NCBI RefSeq assembly: GCF_028446585.1
Contig: NZ_JAPFQL010000022.1
Coordinates: 1 to 40,500 of the forward strand
Direction: 5' to 3'
Length of the DNA stretch: 40,500 bases
Origin: Intrasporangium calvum
Lineage (GTDB): Bacteria; Actinomycetota; Actinomycetes; Actinomycetales; Dermatophilaceae
A program made the translations under genes and the position numbers. The notes below the pieces were generated by a model. It did not search any database. It had not been told where the DNA came from and saw only the letters and a list, made by a program, of their open reading frames with translations. Positions 1-8,300 of this stretch are shown piece after piece. Position 1 is the first letter of the stretch. Every line of letters begins with the position of its first letter.

Positions 1-50
1 TCAACGGCGGCTGAAAACTGACCCCCGATCGTCGGTTGAATTTTGACCCC
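1..50 (+). repeat. IS21 left terminal inverted repeat (partial)
   Basis: Bases 11-50 match the reverse complement of 2189-2228 at 35 of 40 positions. The similarity continues more weakly to base 1 (7 of 10). The repeat contains two copies of a TGACCC block, at 19-24 and 44-49, which are probable transposase binding sites. Confidence 0.85.
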
Positions 51-59
51 CTGGGGTTT

Positions 60-878
60 TCAGTTCTCTTCGGTGACGGCTGCGGGGACGCGGCCGAGGT
101 CTCGGTTCTTGAGCCGGTAGGAGTCGCCCTTGAGAGCGATGACTTCGGCGTGGTGCACCAGCCGGTCGATCATGGCGGCGGCGACGGTGTCGTCGCCGAA
201 GACCTCGCCCCAGCGGGCGAAGGTCTTGTTGCTGGTCACGATCAGGCTGGCTCGTTCGTACCGGGAGGAGACGAGCTGGAAGAACAGGTTGGCCGCTTCC
301 GGTTCGAAGGGGATGTAGCCGACCTCGTCGATGACCAGGACGGGGTAGCGCACGAGGCGGCGCAGCTCGTCCTGCAGCTTGCCGGCGTGGTGGGCGTCGG
401 CGAGCCGGTCGACCCATTGGGAGGCGGTGGCGAACTGGACCCGGTGCCCGGCTTGGCAGGCGCGGACCGCCAAGCCGGTGGCGAGGTGGGTCTTGCCGGT
501 GCCCGGCGGTCCGAGCAGCACGACGTTCTCCTTCGCGGCGACGAAGTCGAGGGTGCCCAGGTGGGCGATGGTCTCTCGTTTCAGGCCGCGGGCGTGGTCG
601 TAGTCGAAGTCCTCGAGGGACTTGCGGGCGGGGAACCGGGCGGCCCGGATCCGCCCTTCACCGCCGTGGGCCTCGCGGGCGGCGACCTCGCGTTGCAGGC
701 AGGCGGCCAGGAACTCCTCGTGGGTCCACGCCTCGTCGCGGGCGCGTTGGGCCAGCCGGTCGATCGACTCACGCAGGGTGGGCGCCTTCAACGCGCGGGT
801 CAGGTACTCCAGCTCCGAGGAGACATCCCGCCCGGTCCGCAGTTCCTGCCTGACTGCGGGGGTGGTCTTGGTGGCCAT
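60..878 (-). CDS. istB: IS21 helper ATPase IstB
   Basis: This 272-residue AAA+ ATPase assists the IstA transposase in target capture and strand transfer. A Walker A motif GPPGTGKT lies at residues 123-130 and a Walker B motif LVIDE at about 181-185; both look intact. The N-terminal helical part (residues 1-100) matches the IstB type that binds DNA and IstA. The start ATG (878-876) shares one base with the istA stop TGA (880-878), giving TGATG and implying translational coupling. An in-frame extension upstream lies within istA and is not the real start. The length is normal for the family (about 250-270). Confidence 0.95.
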   Translation of the reverse strand: MATKTTPAVRQELRTGRDVSSELEYLTRALKAPTLRESIDRLAQRARDEAWTHEEFLAACLQREVAAREAHGGEGRIRAARFPARKSLEDFDYDHARGLKRETIAHLGTLDFVAAKENVVLLGPPGTGKTHLATGLAVRACQAGHRVQFATASQWVDRLADAHHAGKLQDELRRLVRYPVLVIDEVGYIPFEPEAANLFFQLVSSRYERASLIVTSNKTFARWGEVFGDDTVAAAMIDRLVHHAEVIALKGDSYRLKNRDLGRVPAAVTEEN

Positions 879-2146
879 CAGGACACCTGCCCGTCGAGTT
901 CGTCCTGCAGCCCGTCGAGGCCGAACGCGGCGTCGTAGGTGTCGAGGGAGCGGACCTCGACCTGCTCGCCGGCGGGCTCGGGAACCGGGCGGAGCAGGTC
1001 CGCCCGGCCGCGGCGGATCAGCTTGGCGGCGACGGCGTGCTCGAAGTCGGTGACCGTCTGGTGCCTGGCCCACACCCGGGCGTGGTCGGCCACGACCGTC
1101 CCCTCGCAGGTCACCCACACCCGCGCGAGGTCGGCGTGGACCTCGACCCGGCGCCCGATCACCGACGGGTGGACCGAGTAGTCGTTCGAGTCGACCCGAA
1201 TGTAGTGGTCGCGCGGCAACCGGGTCGTGGCCCGCCAGCCGACCTGAGGCGCGACCGGCGGCAGCGCCAGCATCGCCGCCCGGTCCGCGGCGACCCGATC
1301 GTCCGGGCGGCAGCCGAGCACCCGCATCCGGCGGCCGTTGGCCTTGAGCAGGAAGGACTCGAGCTGGGTGTTGAAGTCCTGCGGGCCGGTGAAGCTCCGC
1401 CCGGGAAGGAAAGAGCGTTCGAGGTAGTCGTGGAACCGCTCGATCATGCCCTTGGCCTCCGGGTCGGCCGGCTTGCAGATGTACACCTTCACGCCCAGCA
1501 CCCCGCGGAACGCCTGGCATGCCCCGGTCAGCTCCGGGGCCCGGGCCCGCCACCGCCCGACCGCGCCCTCCCCGTCCCACACCAGCGTCCTCGGGACGGC
1601 GCCGAGCTGCTGCGACAGCAGCCGCCACCAGCAGGCGAACAGGTCCTCGGCCTCCCGCGACGGGATCAGCGTCGCTCCGGCGAACCGGGAGTACCCCGAC
1701 ACCATCGTCATCACCGGCAGCTGCTTCGGGGTGCGGGACTGGCCGAACCCCACCGGCAGCTCGATCGGCGGGAACCAGAAGTCGAACTGGGCCAGCTCAC
1801 CCGCCACGTACGTGGTGCGCGAAGCCGGGTCCGGCGGCAGGTACGCCGGGCGCAGATCACGCACCCGCTCCTTGAACACCGTCATCCCCCGCGTCCACCC
1901 CACCCGTTCGGCGATCACCGTGGCCGGCATCGTCGGCACCGCCTGCAACTGCTCCCGGATCCGCGCCTCGTACCCGTCGACCGCCGACCCCGCCGGGGTC
2001 CGCTCGTACCTCGGCGGCCCGTCCGCGGCCAACGCGGCACGCACCGTGTTCCGGGCGATGCCCAACGTCCTGGCGATCACCCGGATCGGCATCCCCTCAG
2101 CCCGGTGCAACCTACGGATCTCTGCCCAGTCCTCCACTGACAACAC
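878..2146 (-). CDS. istA: IS21 transposase IstA
   Basis: This is the DDE transposase that cuts and joins the element ends. An N-terminal helix-turn-helix (residues about 17-40, RVIARTLGIARNTVR) precedes the RNase-H-like core. Acidic residues at D122 (in FDFW), D191 (in LVWDGE) and E236 (in GMIERFH) fit the catalytic triad. The C-terminus carries the beta-rich segment usual in IstA (around residues 305-360). The start is GTG at 2146 with a GGGAGG ribosome site five bases upstream. At 422 residues it is within the shorter range for IstA, and no frameshift is visible. Confidence 0.93.
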   Translation of the reverse strand: MLSVEDWAEIRRLHRAEGMPIRVIARTLGIARNTVRAALAADGPPRYERTPAGSAVDGYEARIREQLQAVPTMPATVIAERVGWTRGMTVFKERVRDLRPAYLPPDPASRTTYVAGELAQFDFWFPPIELPVGFGQSRTPKQLPVMTMVSGYSRFAGATLIPSREAEDLFACWWRLLSQQLGAVPRTLVWDGEGAVGRWRARAPELTGACQAFRGVLGVKVYICKPADPEAKGMIERFHDYLERSFLPGRSFTGPQDFNTQLESFLLKANGRRMRVLGCRPDDRVAADRAAMLALPPVAPQVGWRATTRLPRDHYIRVDSNDYSVHPSVIGRRVEVHADLARVWVTCEGTVVADHARVWARHQTVTDFEHAVAAKLIRRGRADLLRPVPEPAGEQVEVRSLDTYDAAFGLDGLQDELDGQVS

Positions 2147-2188
2147 TCCTGCCTCCCTGCCTCGAAGCTGAGGACAGGGTCTCTGCAG

Positions 2189-2240
2189 GGGGTCAAAATT
2201 CGACCGTCGATACAGGGTCAGTTTTCAGGCGTCGTCGACA
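2189..2240 (-). repeat. IS21 right terminal inverted repeat
   Basis: This is the counterpart of the left end. Its core at 2189-2228 is 35/40 identical in inverse orientation, and the outer tip ends in ACA at 2240. The promoter for istA probably lies here or in the next 40 bases, but I cannot place a convincing -10/-35. Confidence 0.88.
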
Positions 2241-2444
2241 CGGCTCGAGAATCCCCCACCAGAAGAGCGCGGACACCACTGAGCAGAGGTCGCGGTCGAG
2301 CTCGTTTGCTCGTGCCAGGATCTCGCATCGGCGCTCCGGGAAACTGCGACTCAGGCAGTCGACCAGGTCTACGTGCTTGATCATCTCTTCCTCCCAGCGA
2401 CGACGAGCCGTTGACGAGAGGGTTTCCTCGACGCTACTGGCCAC
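2241..2444 (-). pseudogene. Possible gene remnant cut by the IS21 insertion
   Basis: An open frame from ATG 2444 reads about 68 codons of plausible protein (MASSVEETLSSTARR...) and runs directly into the IS21 right end at 2240, where the rest is replaced by transposon sequence. It contains a stretch rich in charged residues and ends ...ALFWWGILEPC. I recognise no family. The stretch 2445-2650 upstream holds no gene I can support. This could equally be a chance ORF in decayed DNA. Confidence 0.2.
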
Positions 2445-2650
2445 TGGACCTGTCCCTCACCCCGACCGTCACCGGGCCGATAGGCAGGGTCGCGAACGAA
2501 GAGTGCGGGGTCCTCGAACACCAGCATCGGCAGAACGGGAGGCTCCGGCCACAGGGACGGGAGGGGGCACGCGCGGGCGTTCCTGTAGGGCCTCACCGCC
2601 GCTACGCTCCGGTCAGCGGCGTAATCCCACCCCATGTCCAAGGACCGGGG

Positions 2651-3174
2651 TCAAGGCCCCTCATCGACCCCGACCGCGGTGACCCCGTCGAACCGGGCCG
2701 GGTCGTCGATCAGGCCCCGCTTGCCCTCCTTCAGGACCGTCGTTGGCAGTGTTCCACGACACCCCGAGCCCGTCGGCGAACGGTGCCACCGTGAGGTGCT
2801 GGACGACCAAGGCTTCCAGCGTCCAGCGCAGCCCGCTCCGGGACAGCTTCGCCCGCGGCTCGGCCGCCCGAGTCATGTCCTGTCGCCACACGTGCCCGCA
2901 CCCCGTGCACCGGTACCGCCGGACCGTCACCTCCAGCCGGGTCGGGCGCTGCCGACAGGCGCCACCCCAGCGGCTCGTGGGCAAGGCGACGGGTGACAGT
3001 GTCCCGCCGGAGGCCTTCGCAGCCGCAGCGGCGCCACCACTGATCGGGCTCGGCGACTCGGCACGCGAGCACGGCACGGTCGGGCTCCACGCGTGGCCCG
3101 GTCACGACGAGGCCGAGCTCGTCGAGCCGGCAGAACTTGGTCAGGTCAGGGCAGGCGAAGGTAACGTCAGACAA
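2651..3174 (-). pseudogene. ISL3-family transposase, N-terminal remnant with frameshifts
   Basis: Reading from ATG 3174, the first frame gives MSDVTFACPDLTKFCRLDEL and the C-W-R-R-C-G-C zinc-finger region, ending near HEPLGWR. A second frame then continues with RLEVTVRRYRCTGCGHVWRQ, AEPRAKLSRSGLRW and a helix-turn-helix-like VAPFADGLGVSWNTAND. A third frame gives VLKEGKRGLIDDPARFDG and VTAVGVDEGP before a stop at 2653. This order is that of the ISL3 N-terminal zinc-ribbon, HTH and start of the catalytic domain (GVDE carries the first acidic residue). Two frameshifts and loss of the remaining two thirds make it dead. A possible outer end of the old element (GGCTCATCACAGATAAAGG on minus) is near 3266-3284, but its partner end is not seen. 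Confidence 0.8.
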
Positions 3175-3301
3175 GTCGAGGTCTTCTGGGTGGTCGGTGT
3201 AGGAACCTCCATCACCGGGAGACCTCGATGCCTACCCCGACACCAGCCCCGCCCAGCCCGCTGCACCTTTATCTGTGATGAGCCCGGAATCTCGCGGCGA
3301 G

Positions 3302-3601
3302 TTAGTCGCCGACAAACCACAGGTAGCGATGTGGTGGCCGCTGTCCCGCATCGCAGAGTTCCACCACACCCTCCAGGGCGAGCCGTTGACCGAGGGTTAG
3401 TTCGCCGGCCAGCAGCGCCTCGGCCTCCAAGCGGATCCGACGCATCTGGCGCGCGTTGAAGATGGCGTTTCCGTGGGGATCAACCCCGGCAAGCATCGGA
3501 TGCTCTTCCGCATCCCAACTGGCCGGCGCCGGCTCGTACGGCACCGTCATTGAGCGGACTATCTCGCCACGTTCCTTCCGGAGCAGAACAGAGATGGGCA
3601 T
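3302..3601 (-). CDS. Small hypothetical protein (orphan immunity candidate)
   Basis: This is a 99-residue protein starting MPISVLLRKERGEIVRS and ending HRYLWFVGD. The sequence looks like a real soluble protein: it has a mixed hydrophobic/charged pattern, a GVDPHGNAIFNARQM segment mid-way, an LEAEALLAGELTLGQ helix and an aromatic C-terminus. I recognise no named domain, although short proteins ending in LWF(V/I)GD are familiar as uncharacterised actinobacterial ORFs. It lies downstream of an RHS toxin among IS debris, where displaced immunity genes collect, so an orphan immunity role is possible (inference). The longer frame upstream of ATG 3601 is not protein-like. Confidence 0.5.
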   Translation of the reverse strand: MPISVLLRKERGEIVRSMTVPYEPAPASWDAEEHPMLAGVDPHGNAIFNARQMRRIRLEAEALLAGELTLGQRLALEGVVELCDAGQRPPHRYLWFVGD

Positions 3602-3879
3602 GTCAGCGGACCGGGTACATGGTGACCAATTCACCGTACGGGTTGCGGACAACCAGGGGGCCTTGACTCGCGCCCACGCTGCCATCCCGCGACCCATCCG
3701 GCTGCGAAGTCGAGAAGGTTCAGCATGAGCCCACCATAACGATGTTGCATGCTGGAACCAGGCTCCGGAGAGGCGCCCCTGTCTTCGCGGCGAGCCGGCC
3801 GTATAGCGGGTGACTGGGCTGGGAATCTGCGCCCAACCTGGGGTCCGTCGGGCCGCAGGGTTGCCGCCGGGACGTGGAA

Positions 3880-4047
3880 CTCCACGTACAGACTCCCGAG
3901 CGCTGCCTGGCGCTGGTAGGCCGCCATTCACGCCCAGATCACGCGCGATCTGCGCGATCGGCTTCCCGGTCTCTTCGACGATCCGAACGCCCCCTCAGGG
4001 AACTGCTGGTCGTCCTTCTTCCGCTTCTCTGGCACCTCGATCCTCAT
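3880..4047 (-). pseudogene. IS3-family orfA transposase fragment
   Basis: From ATG 4047 the frame reads MRIEVPEKRKKDDQQFPEGA. After a one-base shift it continues VRIVEETGKPIAQIARDLGV followed by NGG. This is the start of the IS3-type OrfA helix-turn-helix. Similarity stops abruptly after GVN near 3885; no orfB or second end is seen. It is a non-functional scrap left between the toxin locus and the other IS elements. Confidence 0.6.
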
Positions 4048-4097
4048 TGTCGATGCCTCCACGTTCCGGGGGAACCTCAGATGCTGGATTCAGCGTG

Positions 4098-4598
4098 TCA
4101 AGAACCAGGGTCAGGCCCCAGCCCTTCAAGGACAACCTGCACTCGTGCTGCTTCCCGTTCCCCCCGTTCCGCGAACGCTCGCAGGGCCCGGATGATCTGA
4201 GATCGGACCGCGCCCTTCCCGAAGACGCTGACTGCGTCCAGCACGTCGACGGCAAGGTAGTCGGACTCCTTGGATTGGGGACTCGCGACCCGCGCCGACA
4301 CGAACGGGACTGCCTCGATCAGAGCGCCCTGGGCGGCAGCAACAACGTCCGGGTCAGCGGCTGTGGGCGGCACAGCGCCCGCCGCCAAGACCGCGAGCAA
4401 TTCCCAGGACTCCAGACGACCAGACGTCGAAGCGCCGGCAAGACCAGCAATGATTCCGGTAGCGAGTTCAGCGGCACCCTCTCGAAGCACTTGGTTGGGT
4501 GCGTAGTCGGCCTCGAGCTTGAGGCGTAGATGTTCCGCATCCTCCCGGGTTGCGCCTTGCATCCGCGCCAGCAGTTCATACATCCCCAACGTGCTCAT
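4098..4598 (-). CDS. Probable immunity protein for the RHS toxin
   Basis: This is a 166-residue soluble, mainly helical protein with no signal peptide or membrane segment. The ATG (4598-4596) overlaps the RHS stop codon (ATGA, 4598-4595), so the two are translationally coupled, the usual arrangement for a polymorphic toxin and its immunity protein. The sequence (LREGAAELATGIIAGLAGASTS, DYLAVDVLDAVSVFGKGAVRSQIIRALRAFA) suggests repeated antiparallel helices. I do not recognise a named immunity family; the assignment rests on position. GC content looks lower than in the main RHS body, matching the toxin tip. Confidence 0.6.
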   Translation of the reverse strand: MSTLGMYELLARMQGATREDAEHLRLKLEADYAPNQVLREGAAELATGIIAGLAGASTSGRLESWELLAVLAAGAVPPTAADPDVVAAAQGALIEAVPFVSARVASPQSKESDYLAVDVLDAVSVFGKGAVRSQIIRALRAFAERGEREAARVQVVLEGLGPDPGS

Positions 4599-5340
4599 CC
4601 GATCCCATCCGACGCGAACCGAGTCAGCGGGTCTGGGAACGCTCCACGGCCATAGGCAGGCTCACAGAAGGAAGCGCAGACCGGTATCTCACGGAACGGT
4701 GCACCCACACCATTGGGTCTGAAAGCACGCGTGAAGCGGATATCGGCGGCATTGCCACCAAGCATTCGTACTGCGCACGCTTCAGCACATTCTTGCAGGA
4801 CCTTTGAGCTTTGGCCCACTGCCACCTCACCTGTGCGGACGTTGTAGGCACCCACCACCGTCGCTGGCCGGTCGGCGCTTCGAACAGTTGTCAGACGCTC
4901 AAGAGCGGCGTCCCTGGCTACATTGGCGCGCGAGAGCAGGCTCGCCTCGCTGCTTGCCCCGTCTCCGGCTTTCGAAGCCTTCGAGAGTTTACCAACGCCC
5001 TTCAGCCCGAACACCAACTCGACCACCGAGAAGGCGCCACGGCCGATGGCTTCTCCCTGGTTGTCATTGTTCCAGTCGTCAACGATGTCGTCAGTCATTG
5101 CTCGCCAAGCCACTGACGGGTCGTCCTTGACCGCGCCCGCGAAGGACCACACGTTCTTCCCGCAGTCGACGATCGCCGAGCCACACTCCCAGAGCCCTGA
5201 GACTGTGTCGACGGCTCCCTCACCGAAGCCCCTGGCAACGCCCACTGCGTCCTTTGAGCCTTCAACGATCGTGTCCCAGAAAGACGAGCTCGCTGAAACG
5301 GACCCCGCATCCCCGGCGACTCCGTCGTAGGGAAGCGCAA
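4595..5340 (-). other. RHS variable C-terminal tip: deaminase-fold toxin domain
   Basis: The tip follows ELDGHV of the RHS core. A linker with amphipathic/hydrophobic stretches comes first, then a domain from residue about 2798 (VVGAYNVRTGEVAVG) with C2828-A-E2830 and C2865-A-S-F-C2869. A [H/C]AE motif followed by a cysteine pair is the zinc-site signature of the deaminase superfamily, and the layout recalls YwqJ-like toxins. The final pair is spaced CxxxC instead of the standard CxxC. Base composition is visibly less GC-rich than the repeat region, as expected of an exchanged module. Confidence 0.6.
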
Positions 5341-8300
5341 CGTGGCCGTCGAGTTCGATGCGGTTGATCGGGTTGCCGCCGGCGAAGGCGTACCGGTTGC
5401 CGTTGAACGGGTCGGTGGCCAGGTTCAGGTCGGCCAGGGCGCCGTTGTACATGTCGCGGGTGGTGAACCGGTTCAACCCGGGGTTGTAGTCCCGGAACCC
5501 CATGTCGTACTCACCGGAGGCGGCGTCCCACCGCTTCGCGTTGTACCGGTACACGTTGTACGCCTCGCCGCCGGGCTCGCCCACGCTCGGCTTGTCGATC
5601 CCGGTGAACCGGGCCGCGTCATTGGAGCCGTACGCGGTGTAGCCGTACGTGGCCCGGGTCGCCCCGTCGGCCCCGGTGAGGGTTTCGACGTCGGAGTGCG
5701 CGTTGTACCCGTAGAAGGAGTCCTCCCACGTACCTGAGGTGTTCTTCTTGGACTGGCCGAGCCGTTCCCCGGTCGCGGAGTACGTGTACTTCGCCTCGAC
5801 CGCGTCGGTCGCGGCGTTCAGCTCCTCGAGCAGCTGCTCGGTCAGGCCCAGGTAGGCGAAGTCGGTCGTCTTCGCGTCCGCGGTGCCCGCACCGGTCGTC
5901 TTGGACACCGTCCGGTCCAGCGCGTCGAACCCGTACGTCGTCTTGGCCAGCGACCCCGCCTCGGTCAGCTTGCGGTGCTCGATGACGTGGTCGAACCCGT
6001 CATACACCTTCCGCTCGATCTGCTTGCCCGCCGAAGTGACCGACTCGAGGCGCCCGAACGGGTCATACGTGTAGGCCGCCGAGCTGCCCCCGGTCGCCGC
6101 CGTCAGCAGCCGGTTCCGGTCGTAGGTGAACGAGGTCGCGACCCCACCGATGCTCTGCGCGATGACGTTGCCGTTCGCGTCGTGCGTGTACGACTCACTA
6201 CCGGCACCCGCGCCGGTCTTGGTCACCGACGCGACCCGGTCCAGCGGGTCGAACCCGTACACCGACGTCGTCGCCACCAGCGCGCCGTGGTTGTCCGCGT
6301 TCATCACCGACGCCGCGTCCTTGGTGCGGTTGCCGTTCAGGTCGTAGTCGAACGCGTGCTCGGCCACCTTCACTCCGGCCGAGGTCTTCTCCAGCATCGA
6401 GCGCACCGAGCCGTCCAGGAAGTACCCGTAGTCGACGGTGTTCCCGTTGCCCTTGACCTCCCGCAACCGCCGCCCAGCGTCGCTGTACGTGTACGTGGTC
6501 GTCTTCGCGGCAGGGTCAGACGCCGAGGCGCCGTTGGTGACCTTCGCGAGCAGGTCCCGCGCGTCGTACTCGTAGCTCGCGTACGACTTGGCGTGCGCCG
6601 TGCTCTTGACCGCGCCGTTCTCGTTGTACGTGAACGTCGTCGTCCCGCTGCCCGCACCGGACTCGGTGACCGTCTTGACCTGGTTCAGCTGCGTGTAGGC
6701 GACGGCATAGCTCGTCACCGCAACACCCGTGCGCCGGTCCGTGACGCTGGTCAGGTTCCCATTGACGTCATACCCGTAGACGAAGTCCCGGTTCTCCGCG
6801 TCGGACTCACCGGTGGTGTCCCGCACCGCCTTGACCCCGTCAGCGACCACGACCCCGCCGGCCGACTGGGCCAGCGTCACCTTCGCGGCGTTGCCGTCAG
6901 CGAACGTGTACTTGCCCAGCGAGACCCACTGACCGGCCTGGGTGGCCTGGTTCACCGTCGGCTTCGCCTCACCAGAGGCGTGCTTGACCGTGTAGGTCGC
7001 GCTCGTGGAAGCCCCCGTGACCGCTGGGTACTTCGCGTAGAGCGTGTACTGACCGTCCTGGGGAATGTTGAGCGTCCACTCGAACGTGTCCGTGCCGGAC
7101 CCGGCAGCGTGGGTGCGATAACCAACCCCCTGGAACCCCGAACCGGCGGTAGAGGTGGCCCACGTGCCAGTGGCCTTGACGTTGCCGGTGTCGCCGTCAT
7201 CGACGAGCACCACATGCGCACCGACCGGCGCACCCGAGTCAGCCCGAGCCTTCAGCTTGCCGTCCGGGTGGTAGTCCCACGTCATCACCCGCGACTGGCC
7301 ACCCGCCGAGGTCAGCGTCCGCTTCGTCTGCTGACCGAGCGCGTTGTAGTCGTAGGTGGTGATGATGTCCCACGGGTCCGTGGAGGACTTGATCGCCCCG
7401 TTGTCCCAGTAGCCGTAGCCCGTGTCGTTGCGGACGCTCTGCCCCTCCGACGGAGGCAGCGAGAGCGTCTTGAGCCGGCCGACCGCGTCGTAGGCGTACG
7501 TCGTCTTGTTCGCCGTCTTGTAGCGGGCGTCCGACGGGTCGAACGGGGTCAGCGTTTCCTTGACCCGGTTCAACTGGTCATACACGGTCTGGTGGATGAA
7601 GTCGTCCGCCACGGTGGCCGTGGCAACACCCCGAGGCGTGATGACCTTCGTGCGGTTGCCGACCTGGTCGTACTCGAACCGGGTGTACCGGTAGAGGATG
7701 GTCCCCGCCTCGTCCTTGAACGGTGACTTCGCCTCGCTCACCTGACCCCGCGCGTCCAGCGTGACCGTGGTCGTCCGGTTCTCCTGGTCGGTGCTCGATA
7801 CGACGAGCCCGTCGCGGTCGTAGGTCTGCGAGCTGGCCTTGCCGGCCGCGTCGATGGTGCGCGTGAGGCGGTGGGCCAGGTCGTACTCGAACTTGGACGT
7901 GTAGTCGTCGGTCGCCGAGGTGGCGTTCTTGCGCGGGTCGACCACAGTGACCAGGTCGCCGACGGTGTTGTAGGTGTAGGTGGTCTTCCCGCCCGCCGCG
8001 TTCGTCACCGAGGTGACTTGGTAGATGGGGTCGTACGCATACGTCGTCGTGAAGTCGCCCGCCTCGGCGGTTGCCGTGCCTCGCGGCTCGACCTGCGTGA
8101 GCAGGTTGCCGATCTTGTCGTAGGTGAACGTGCTCTTGCGCTCGGGACCGGTGTCCGAGTCCTTCGGCAAGGTGCTTGCGGTCACCCGGTCCGCGGCGTC
8201 GTAGACCGCCGTCGACTGCGCACCGTTGGGTGCCGTGCTGACCGTGACGTTGTCATTGGGGTCGTACGTCGGGGCCGGCGTCGTGATGTAGATGCCCGCC

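Larger units (their letters stand above)
1..2240 (-). mobile_element. IS21-family insertion sequence (left tip just outside window)
   Basis: The element carries istA and istB in the usual order on the minus strand, flanked by long imperfect inverted ends. The right end finishes ...GTCGTCGACA at 2240. Its reverse complement begins TGTCGACGACGCCTGAAAAC, and the left end begins at base 1 with TCAACGGCGGCTGAAAAC, so about two bases (TG) are missing at the window edge. The TGT...ACA termini and repeated TGACCC blocks inside each end are typical of IS21. Both genes look intact, so the copy may be active. A target duplication cannot be assessed because the left flank is outside the window. Confidence 0.9.

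Noticed and set aside
36-938. Long plus-strand open frame opposite istB/istA
   Set aside because: It is an antisense shadow with no family resemblance; istA and istB on the minus strand show all catalytic motifs.
2445-2650. Open minus-strand frame starting MDMGWDYAADRSV
   Set aside because: It has no recognisable domain, overlaps the end of the ISL3 remnant and has no ribosome site; it is probably decayed DNA.
5975-7726. Large plus-strand open frames across the RHS gene (also 8966-10222 and 11186-12403)
   Set aside because: High-GC codon bias of the RHS gene leaves the opposite strand open; the translations are low-complexity Val/Arg/Gly strings.
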